Positions 45,769-57,700 of a stretch of 64,000 nucleotides of DNA are shown here, one piece after another. Under the pieces are notes generated by a model. The model saw only the letters and a program-made list of their open reading frames with translations. It was not told where the DNA came from and ran no database searches. Within the stretch, counting starts at the first letter, position 1. Every line of letters begins with the position of its first letter. The translations under genes were made by a program, and so were the position numbers. Origin of the DNA: Morinoia aosen (lineage: Eukaryota > Arthropoda > Malacostraca > Amphipoda > Talitridae); assembly GCA_030386875.1 (NCBI GenBank), contig CM059567.1, positions 58,574,020 to 58,638,019 of the forward strand. The letters are read 5' to 3'.

Positions 45769-48700
45769 GTAATTGAAATCGCTTATGAGAGTCTTCGAAA
45801 TGCTGTCAGCTGCAGGCATTGTTTAAACGTAATGTTTTTTCCGTGGTATTTAATATTTAAATTTAGATATTATACTTTATTTAGGAAATATTTGAAATGA
45901 ATGAAAAGGCTGTTATTTGAATTATAAATGATAATGAAAACTACATATGCGAGTACATGGTTAATAAATGATAAAATTTGACTATTGATTGAACAGGCAT
46001 TATATCAGACTAATAAATAGAAACATAAGCTAAAAGAACAGTTATCAGACAATTAAAAAGTGCATTGACTTATGTTTCATTGTAAAATGATAAAGTATGA
46101 ATTTCTATTCCTTCAATTATCGCTTTTACGTTTTACTCGAAGTTTCGAACCCTATTTAGCAATAATAAATTCCCAGTTACTACAACTACTTACTCTCTCG
46201 CCAAGGTCATTATGCGATAACTTTTGCTTTTATCTGTAATTAGCCATTGCTTATTAAAATTATGACACTGTTCAGGTTTGTTCAAGATAAGGCAATTATG
46301 TTATAGATCGCACAATGTAGAAAGTTTCATTTTACCTGAGATACGGTACGCAAGATATCAGTCACACTTAAGGACCTAGCAAGATGTAGAATAACACCTA
46401 CCCAGTCTAACTTTTCGCCACCTGCATGCATGTTTTTCGCTGCCATTGTAATTAAATCTCTTGGGCGCCCACGTTATGATCCAAGCACCATTGTACATCA
46501 CTACACACGCACCAGCCCACACCACATCCACTAAGCACCAGCCCACATCACAGCCACTAAGCACCAGTCCATACCACAGCCACTGAGCGCCAGCCTACAC
46601 CACAGCCACTAAGCACCAGCCCACACCACACCCACTAAGCACCAGCCCACACCACAGCCACCAAGCACCAGCCCACACCACACCCACTAAGCACCAGCCC
46701 ACACCACAGCCACTAAGTAGCGCACGCTACACCCTCAGAGTGTCACAGCAGTACGGGCCGCTGTCGAGCTTGCAGCTGGGCACGCAGCGCGTGGTGTTGC
46801 TCAACTCGCAGGAGTGGCTGCACCAGGCCTTCGTCAGGCAGGGCGACATGTTCAACCACCGCCACCACAGCACCGTCATTTACTTCATCACCAACGGCAG
46901 AGGTGCTCGTGCTCATTTTTCCTGTTATGTTTGTTATGACACATCATCTCTATGTTAAAATAAATCTTGTTTCCTTCACCATGTGTTTTGAAAGCTGATT
47001 AATCTTATTTCCTCAATCCTTTATCCTAATATTTATTATGACAGATGAAAGGTGCTAAAATGTCTAAGCTTTTTCCCATGCTTAAAAATAAGCTGTGTTT
47101 CTTGAATTGTTGTCAGATTGGTTATATTTGGCTAAAATCTGACCAAGTTCTATTCAAAATAAGCCAAATTTAAATACCTTGACTAGGAAAGCTCTTGGAA
47201 GAATGTAAGAGAAGACTCTCCTCCAAGGCATTTTTCATCAGTGTTTACAATATTCAAGTGCTTTGAGTCATCGTGTCTGGAGTGAAATGTCAAAGAAAAT
47301 GGATTCTTATTTTATTTCTTCAATTAGCATTTTTAATCTCTGGCATGACGATTGTCTTTTTCTTAGGGCTTATCTATAAATCCGAAACCTTCACGTCAAA
47401 AAATATGTAAAATCCAATTACTCGCATGCCTATCGTGAGAATTTTTTTCTGAAAAAAAAATCCTGAAAAAACAACAAGATTGTCAGCCCCGAACTACTTG
47501 TATGCATTTCTTGAGCCGAATTTTTTTGAAACGAACGATTTTCTTTGGAAAATCGGTGAGTCTGTCAGCCCTGGAATTGTGAGCCTGTCTCTCTTGAACT
47601 GAACTTGAACTTGAACTTGAGGGCCGACAGCATCGGGGCTTTGGGGCTTTCTTTTGTAACGGCCTACAATTCCCTTTGCAATACTTACAATATTCACACA
47701 AAGGACTTCATCTCCCCAGGCATTGCGATGGCCGAAGGTCAGACCTGGAAGGACGCGCGCCGCATCACCGTCCAGGTGCTGCGGGACTTCGGCGTCGCCA
47801 AAACCAGCATCGAGAATTACGTGAATCTGGAAGTGCAGACGCTCATGGACACTCTGCATGTGCGTTCCTTTTTCTCTCGGCATTGATTTCTTTTCATATT
47901 GTATTTATTTGTTATTTTCTCAGGATTAACGTCTATTCTTTTAGCATGTGTTTGTTATTCGCTCGGTAATGAATTCTATTATTTTAGCATTTGTGTGTAA
48001 ATACCTTGGCAATAAATTTTCTCTTTTGGTATTTGTTCGTTAATATCTCAGCATATAATGCATTAAATTGAGCTCGTATTTCAGCTTCCAATACCTAATT
48101 TTTGGCTGAAAGCTTCTTAAAAATTTGATCCCTCTGGTTCATTATAGAATTTGAATTCTATCAAATTTTGACTAAACGTTTTCAACGCTCTCTTCAGCAT
48201 TTTTCTTCACATGCATATCGGAGTGAAAAAGTTGAGCAATTACAAATACAAGAATATTATGAAGTTGTCGCAGTAGTTTGGTAGCCGAGAGGAATTAGGC
48301 TGCAGCTAGAGGCCTAAAATCAATGTCAAGATTCATAGCAAATTGAGCACACAATTTCAAATCGTATCCTCTGACAAATCCGCGCATCCTGCAGAAAAGA
48401 TATACCCCTCTTTCATCGAAGATCATTTTATTTGTGCTCAAAAAAAATATGTGAGGTAAAAAAACATTCAACTCTTTTAACCAGCAATCATTTCTTTCTG
48501 CCAAACCAAGGTAAATAAGCTTTACGAGCCCCATTTCTTTGTGCACAGACAAAACACATTAGATAAAAAAACGCCAATCTCTTTTAACCATAAATAATTT
48601 CTTTGTACAACAGACATCCATCAAGTGAAAAGTATCCAACTCTTTCAACCATAAATCATTTCTTTATGCACACGACAAAGAGCGTCGGGTCAAAAAACAT

Positions 48701-51700
48701 CCAACTCTTAATCATTTCTTTGTGCACAGACATAGCTCGCCAGGTAAAAAATACCCAACTTCTTAAACCAATATTTTTGTGTGCACAGACGAAGGTAAAC
48801 AAACCATACGACCCCCATCACGACATCTCGACCGCCGTGCTGAACATCGTATGGCACATGCTGGTGGGGGAGCAGTTCGAGATGGGGGACCCAACCCTGC
48901 ACTGGATCATCGACTCCCTGGAGCAGAACCTCAACTTGGTGGAGCAAGGGGGCTTCCTCAACTTCACCCCGCTGTTGCAGTGCGTGCTGAGCGAGGTTGT
49001 GGTGTGTGTGTGGGCTGTGTGTTGTGTATTGGCTGTGTTGTGTGTTGGTTGTGTGATGTGTGTTGTTTGTTGGCCGTATGTGGTGTCATGGCGCTGTGTG
49101 TTGACTGTGTGTCGTGTCATTGTGCTGTGTGTTGACTGTGTGGTCATATAGTGAACACTCTCAGTGACATTCTACCTCCTATATGAAAAAAAAACACTGT
49201 AACACTGTATGATGATAAAAAATCAATTTCAGGCAAAATTTTCAATCAAGATGTAAAATCATTAAAAGCTTCCCTTACGCTGTTATACAAGCACACATAA
49301 ATGTTAAGTAACCTCACGTAATCTGATAATAGTAGTCAGTGAAGTGTTTGTTTTTATCAAAGAACATTTCACGGGTGCAGCCACGAATGAAATACTTGTG
49401 CGTTCACAGCGACAGTCAGGCGGAATTGATGCCTCTGACGTCGTTTTTCTTCACTGTTATGATCTGCAAAATTCACTGTTATGATCTGCAATATTCACTG
49501 TTATGATCTGCAATATTCACTGTTATGATCTGCAATATTCACTGTTATGATCTGCAATATTCACTGTTATGATCTGCAATATTCACTGTTATGATCTGCA
49601 ATATTCTCTGTTATGATCTGCAATATTCACTGTTATGATCTGCAAAATTCACTGTTATGATCTGCAATATTCACTGTTATGATCTGCAATATTCACTGTT
49701 ATGATCTGCAATATTCACTGTTATGATCTGCAATATTCACTGTTATGATCTGCAATATTCACTGTTATGATCTGGAATATTCACTGTTATGATCTGCAAT
49801 ATTCACTGTTATGATCTGCAATATTCACTGTTATGATCTGCAATATTCACTGTTATGATCTGCAATATTCACTGTTATGATCTGTAATATTTACTGTTAT
49901 GATCTGCAATATTCACTGTTATGATCTGCAATATTCACTGTTATGATCTTCAATATTCACTGTTATGATCTTCAATATTCACTGTTATGATCTGCAATAT
50001 TCACTGTTATGATCTGCAATATTCACTGTTATTATCTGCAATATTCACTGTTATGATCTGCAATATTCACTGTTATGATCTGTAATATTCACTGTTATGA
50101 TCTGAGATATTCACTGTTATGATCTGCAATATTCACTGTTATGATCTGCAATATTCACTGTTATGATCTGCAATATTCACTGTTATGATCTGCAATATTC
50201 ACTGTTATGATCTGCAATATTCACTGTTATGATCTGCAATATTCACTGTTATGATCTGTAATATTCACTGTTATGATCTGCAATATTTACTGTTATGATC
50301 TGCAGTATTCACTGTTATGATCTGTAATATTCACTGTTATGATCTGCAATATTTACTGTAATGATCTGCAATATTCACTGTTATGATCTGCAATATTCAC
50401 TGTTATGATCTGCAATATTTACTGTTATGATCTGCAATATTTACTGTTATGATCTGCAATATTCACTGTTATGATCTGCAATATTCACTGTTATGATCTG
50501 CAATATTTACTGTTATGATCTGCAATAGTCACTGTTATGATCTGCAATATTTACTGTTATAATCTGCAATATTCACTGTTATGATCTGTAATATTCACTG
50601 TTATGATCTGCAATATTTACTGTTATGATCTGCAATATTTACTGTTATGATCTGCAATATTCACTGTTATGATCTGCAATATTCACTGTTATGATCTGCA
50701 ATATTTACTGTCATGATCTGCAATATTCACTGTTATGATCTGCAATATTCACTGTTATGATCTGTAATATTCACTGTTATGATCTGCAATATTTACTGTT
50801 ATGATCTGCAATATTTACTGTTATGATCTGCAATATTCACTGTTATGATCTGTAATATTCACTGTTATGATCTGCAATATTTACTGTTATGATCTGCAAT
50901 ATTTACTGTTATGATCTGCAATATTTACTGTTATGATCTGCAATATATATTGCTATGATCTGCAATATTTACTGTTATGATCTGCAATATATACTGCTAT
51001 GATCTGCAATATTTACTGTTATGATCTGCAATATTTACTGTTATGATCTGCAATATATACTGCTATGATCTGCGATAACTTCTGAAAGTTTTATTTTTAG
51101 AACGTCAGCATCTAAGTTTCATGAAAGTTTTATTTATGATACATCTGCATCTAAGTCTCATGAAAGTTTTATTCATAAAAGTACTTAGATACAGACGTTT
51201 CTTCGGGGAAAATTTTATTAATGAATCGTCTGCATCTAAGTACTTGATAATTCATATTAAAACCTTTTTTCGCATGGAACGGTGATTTCCGAAGCTTGAT
51301 ACAGGTTCTTCATGTGGAGTACAATCCAACAGTTGTAATTTTCTATTCAAAATTTCAGTGTATGAATTATCTATTTGATGTTAGGGTATATGGCTTACTC
51401 GAGTGCATCATATAAAAACGACGCTCACATCCATCCTCACCAAAAGAATAACGCGCACTTCTAAGTGCGTTGCTCGATGTTTTTTAAATTTTAGACGAGA
51501 GCACCTAATTAAGTAATTGGTACTAATTATTTAATTATTTCCAGATTTTTCGATCTGCTTTCCTAAAAAGTAAACCCAGGTTATATTTAGACATTTTCTA
51601 ACAAACTACACCCAAGTTATTTTTAGACATTTCTAAGAAAGAAAATCCAAAATATTTTTATACACTTCTTAAAAAGTAAACCCAAATTATTTTCAGATTC

Positions 51701-54700
51701 TTAGGCACTTTCCTCCAACCGAAGGCCTTCAAGGTGCTGTTCAGCATGATCCACCGCATCAGGTACTTCTACAAGCTCATCAAGAAGCACAACGAGAAAC
51801 TAGACGACCCAACGCGTGGCCATGACCTCATCTTTGCCTTCTTGGAGGAGCAGAGAAAGCTGAAAAAACTCGGGCAACCAATCGAAAATTTCACAGGTAC
51901 CAAATCTATTTGTTTTTGCCTCAACTACCTTATCTAATCTAGTCCTTAGTCCACCATATGTGAGCCAATTATATGGTAATCTACTGATTGTAGCTTGTTC
52001 ATAGTGCATTCACCCGTATAATTATTATCTTGTTTTGACCGTGTTTATCATTTGCCTATATCAGTAGTGCGTCCATCAAATTAGCAGCGTATTTTTACCA
52101 TACGCTTATTGCCTTTTTATCAATGTTTTTTCAGAGCGTTGCTCAATAGCAGAACATAGCTGAATACTTTTATCTTTTTTAAAGTTACTTTACACGCTTA
52201 CACTGAATTGGTTTGTTAAGGCCTGCGAAAATTCCGCTGAACGCTTCTTGTATATCATTTGGTGAAGGATGCTGATGCATTTAAACCAAGTAATCAAGAG
52301 AAAGATTGTAAAATGAATACAGGAAATTTTTATTGGAGCTATAATTACACAGAAGTTCAATCAATTTATACCTCTCGGATATCATTTTGCTTAAGAATAG
52401 CTGACAATTTCGTATGCTCGAGCAAATACTGTATATTGTGATGTAAATCTACGAATACGAAGAAATATATGCACATCTTTTCCTCTATCGTGGAAGATTC
52501 ACATCAATTTAATTCACATTGATTGATATTCAGGGGATTTTAAATAACAAAATTAAGTTTTTCTAATTCATGTCTCTCGTCCAGCACATCGCAGCGAAAT
52601 TTGTAAAACGTAATGGTGGCCAAATGGGAGGTATCCTAACTCTTCCCCTAACAACTCATTAGAAACTCATCAAACAACTCATTAAATTATTCACTAAGCA
52701 ACTCTGAACAACTCAACAAATAACATGCCAAACAACTCACCAACCTACTCATTAAACAACTCACCAAATATCTCATTAACGGAGCTGATAAACGTATCTT
52801 GGGCCGTTTGCTCGGTCGAATGTGGTGAACATCGCGTCTTTTGGCGTTTGCCTAGTCGACAGGGGTGAGAAGTGCATCTTGGGCGGATTCCACGATCAAC
52901 GGAGCTGAAATACGCGTTTAACTCACCATACAACACGTTAAACTACTCACTATGCACCCCACAGACTCGCAACTGGTGTGGCTGCTGAGCGATCTGTTCA
53001 TCGTGGGCCTGGACACGACGGTCACCACGCTGCGCTGGAGCATCCTTTTCTTCGTCACCAGACCTAAGATTTGTGATAAACTTTTCGCCGAAATTGAGTC
53101 TGTCATTGGGACAGAGCGCAAGCCGTGGTGAGGTTTCTTGCTTCTAAATTACTGGTGATTATGATTTTAGGGTAAATTCAAGCATGAAAGTGAGCATTTA
53201 TATTTGATGCTGTTGATGTTAGGATTAATCGGGTATTTTTACATTGCCATTGATGATGAGGTTAAAGCACAGCGACGACGTGCTGAGAGAATTACGAGTT
53301 TTAGAAAATTTAGTAATTATAAATGATTTTGGTTCTAATGAAGCATAAATTTTTTGTGGAAATATGCTCTCTAATTTTTTAATCTGTTTTTGTGTTCCTA
53401 GGGAAAAAAGGGAGTTGGCATAAGCATTTTAATGACACCAGACGCTCTCACATAGCATTCAATCGTGCAAAGATTTATTACAATTTGATGTTACTAATAG
53501 ATCTTCACATACCATGGGAATTATTAACCAAGAGCTCGGTTAAACTTATGCAGTACATTACCAAGACCTGAATGAGTAATTTTAAACATGCCTACAAAAG
53601 AGGCATCGTATTATTCAACTATCAGTACATGTTTGTCCTCTCGCCATTGCAATATTCTCACATTTCTTTCAGGTTCATGAGTAGTGCCAGAATAAGATCG
53701 GCACTTTTTAGTACGACTGGAACTAAAACCTTTGCTATAGAAGTATCATTATCGATCACTTCGTTTATTCGAGTACGTTACACTTCCAATGGTTTTCAGC
53801 ATCTTAGTCTGAAAAAGCATATCAAGCGTGTTCATGAGATTGAAGCTTTTCTTTTGAGTTGTTACGTGTTCAGCTTGAACAACCGTGAGCTCGCTTCCTT
53901 TCTAATGAGTTATTATGTGTTCAGCTTGAACGACCGAGACAGCATGCCGTACATGGAGGCGTTCATAAACGAAGTGTTGCGGTTCTCCACCATCACGCCC
54001 CTCGCTGCCCACTCCACGCCTGAGGACACCAAGCTCGGCGACTATCTCATCCCCAAGCAGACTCTGATCATCGGCAACCTCTATGGCATCCATCACGACC
54101 CTAAGGTACTTCAGGGCAAAAGATAAAATCCTAAGGTACTTCAGGGTAAAAGATAAAACCCTTAGGTACTTCAGGGTGAAGGTAAAACCCTAAGGTACTT
54201 CTGAGTAAAAAGTAAAACACTTAGGTACTTCAGAGTAAAAGATAAAACCCTAAGGTACTTCAGGGTAAAAGATAAAACCCTAAGGTACATCAGGGTAAAA
54301 TATAAAACCCTTTGGCACCATTTCAGGGTAAAAGATAAACTCTTAGGCGGCATTTCAGTCAAAAAGATGACTTTATGAGGCTTTCCGTCTTTCAATTCGG
54401 CTCTGAAAGAAATGGTTTTCCGTATAAAAGATTTTTGCTGGATGAGTAAGCTTGATGAAGCTTTCCGTCTCTCAATCGGGTTCTGAAAAGAAAGTTTTCC
54501 AAATACGCGATTCTTGTAGGAAAAGTAAACTTTGTGAGGCTTTCCGTCTTTCAATTAGGTTCTGGAAAAATGGTTTTCCATAAAATAGATTCTTGCAGGA
54601 AAAGTAAACTTTATGAAGCTACAGTCTTTCAATCGGGCTCTGAAAAAAGGGTTGCCAAAAAACAATTCTTACAGGAAAAGTGAACTTCATCAGGTTTCTC

Positions 54701-57700
54701 GATTTGAAAGGCGCTTTAATAAGAAGGATTGTCATATAAGAGAATTTTTAGGAAAAGTAAACTTCAATAAGCATCCTGTCGTTCAATGGAGAACTGATAA
54801 GGTTTGCCAAATAAGAGAATCTTGCAGGTGGGACGGGAAAAAATGGTAAAACTTTGTTAGCTGAGGGAATCAGAAGTGATGAATTGATCTATCAACCTGG
54901 CATGTAATTAAGAGTGAAATTTGTAACTACGCAGTATGTGTTGTTCGCTAAAGAACAAACGGCGAGATGTAAAACAAATTTAGATAATGAAAAGGGCAAT
55001 TTAGGGTTTCTGGAATGTGATACGGGAATACGTCATATGTTCGAAGGCATTAGAAGTGACATCATTCGAAGTCTTCCTGCAACAACAATTAAGTATATAG
55101 GGGCTCAAAAATACAGAAAATATAGAGAATATCTGAAGTGTCGAGTGACAGGTAACAATAGAGTAAAATTCAACTGGTAATTTCAGTGAAAAAGGCTTAA
55201 ATCAAAGCAGGCAACTGAAATCCGCTGAAAAATCTCAATGTACACATGCACATTGAAAAAATTTAAATTCTCCATAAAAGTCATTTTTTTAGACCAAGCA
55301 GAAGCCACCATTTCTTGCCATACGGCTTAAAAATGAACTTCGTAAAAGCGATGTGTTACTGCACACTTTAGGGCTCGCTTTTTTACAAGTTATATTACTA
55401 TTAAGGTTCACTTCAGTTAAGAAATAACTTCATTAAATGTCGCTGAACTTATTGGGGCCCAGAAATAGCTATACTCAAATGCGTCACTTGTAATAGACTT
55501 AAGAAACAATCTACTGCTGTTTCGCTTGTGGTAAATAAATTGTTGAAATTGTTTAAATTGTATAAATTGTTTAAACTGCTTAAATTGCTTCTTTTATTTT
55601 TCTGATACTTTTTGTTTGATTGCAGGTGTGGGGAGACCCTGAGGAGTTCAGACCAGAGCGCTTCCTGGGAGATGACGGCAAAGCGATGCTCAAGCACTTG
55701 GTGCCGTTCTCAGTCGGTGGGTATTGCATGTTCAGTAGAATGGGGCAACGAGAATGAACAGAATAAATTATTCTCAGATTGTCATCCAAGTTTTACGCTG
55801 TGTCTACCCCTCAAGTTCCTTCCCGTTGCTACCCAAGTCTCATGCCGTAGCTACCCGAGTCTCATGCCGTAGCTACCCATGTCCCATGCCGTAGCTATTC
55901 AAGTCTCATGCCGTAGCTACCCAAGTCTCATGCCGTAGCTACCCAAGTCTCATGCCGTAGCTACCCATGTCCCATGCCGTAGCTACTCAAGTCTCATGCC
56001 GTAGCTACCCAAGTCTCATGACGTAGCTACCCAAGTCCCATACCGTAGCTACCCATGTCCCATGCCGTAGCTACCCAAGTCTCATGCCGTAGCTATTCAA
56101 GTCTCATGCCGTAGCTACCCATGTCCCATGCCGTAGCTACCCATGTCCCATGCCGTAGCTACCCATGTCCCACGCCGTAGCTACCCAAGTCTCATGCCGT
56201 TGCTACCCAAGTCTCATGCCTTAGCTACCCAAGTCTCACGCTGTAGCTACCCAAGTCTCATGCCGTAGCTACCCATGTCCCATGCCGCTGCTACTCAAGT
56301 CTCATGCCGTAGCTACCCAAGTCTCATGCCGTAGCTACCCAAGTCCCATACCGTAGCTACCCATGTCCCATGCCCTAGCTACCCAAGTCTCATGCCGTAG
56401 CTATTCAAGTCTCATGCCGTAGCTACCAATGTCCCATGCCGTTGGTACCCAAGTCTCATGCCGTAGCTACCCAAGCCTCATGCCGTAGCTACCCAGGTCT
56501 CATACCGTAGCTACCCACGTCTCATGCCGTAGCTACCCATGTCCCATGCCGTAGCTACTCAAGTCCCATGCCGTAGCTACCCAAGTCTCATGCCGTAGCT
56601 ACCCAAGTCTCATGCCGTAGCTACCCAAGTCTCATGCCGTAGCTACTCAAGTCTCATGCCGTAGCTACCCAAGTCTCATGCCGTAGCTACCCAAGTCTCA
56701 TGCCGTAGCTACCCAAGTCTCATGCCATTGCTACCCAAGTCTCATGCCGTAGCTACCCAAGTCTCATGCCATTGCTACCCAAGTCTCATGCCGTAGCTAC
56801 CCATGTCCGATGCCGTAGCTACCCAAGTCTCATGCCGTAGCTACCAATGTCCCATGCCGTAGCTACCCATGTCCGATGCCGTAGCTACCCAAGTCTCATG
56901 CCGTAGCTACCAATGTCCCATGCCGTAGCTACCCATGTCCCATGCCGTAGCTACCCAAGTCTCATGATGTAGCCACCCAAGTCTCATGCCGTAGCTACCC
57001 AAGTCTCATGCCGTAGCCACCCATATCCCATGCCGTTGCTACCCAAGTCTCATGCCGTAGCTACCCAAGTCATGCCGTAGCTACCCAAGTCATGCCGTAG
57101 CTACCCAAGTCTCATGTCGTAGCTACTCAAGTCTCATGACGTGGGTATCTTGTCTACTTGTATAACAAGTACCATGTCTACTTGTATAACAAATACCTTG
57201 TCTACTTGTGTAACGAGTATCGTGTTTACCTTGAGCCTAACGTCAGTATTATCTCTTTGTTAAGACTCTCCGCACCATGGAAGATAACTGCAAGTTTAAC
57301 CGACAATGCATTCGTAAAAATCAGTTTTAATTGAACTATTCAAATACGGATCCTTTCTGTAGTTCATTGTTTCGGTTTTTTTATTCTTTCTTTTATTCGG
57401 TTCTACGCATCCTGCCAGAATAATAAAACGCATCCTGGTTTTTATGCTCATTGTTCGGATTATTGAAATAAATCTCAGAATAACTTTCAAATAAATTTGA
57501 ATCAATATCAAAGAGCTGCAATTCAAAAGTAGTAATTTGAATTCTTTATATTAAGTGTTCAAGTATTTGGTTTGCATACAAGGTGTGAGTAAAGTTGGGC
57601 AAACCAACCGAGCAAGCAACTAACCGCGTATTACTATACTGAGAAATTTTGTGTTGCATCTTAGTTAAACTCATTATCTTCACGCACAAGTAGGATCAAT

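Noticed and set aside
49446-51075. Regular short repeats resembling a CRISPR array
   Set aside because: Units are directly adjacent with no unique spacers, inside an intron of a eukaryotic gene.
53572-53924. Upstream part of the 184-codon frame as an additional P450 exon
   Set aside because: Apart from the 51-bp acceptor duplication, the sequence has no counterpart in P450-A and no P450 motif.
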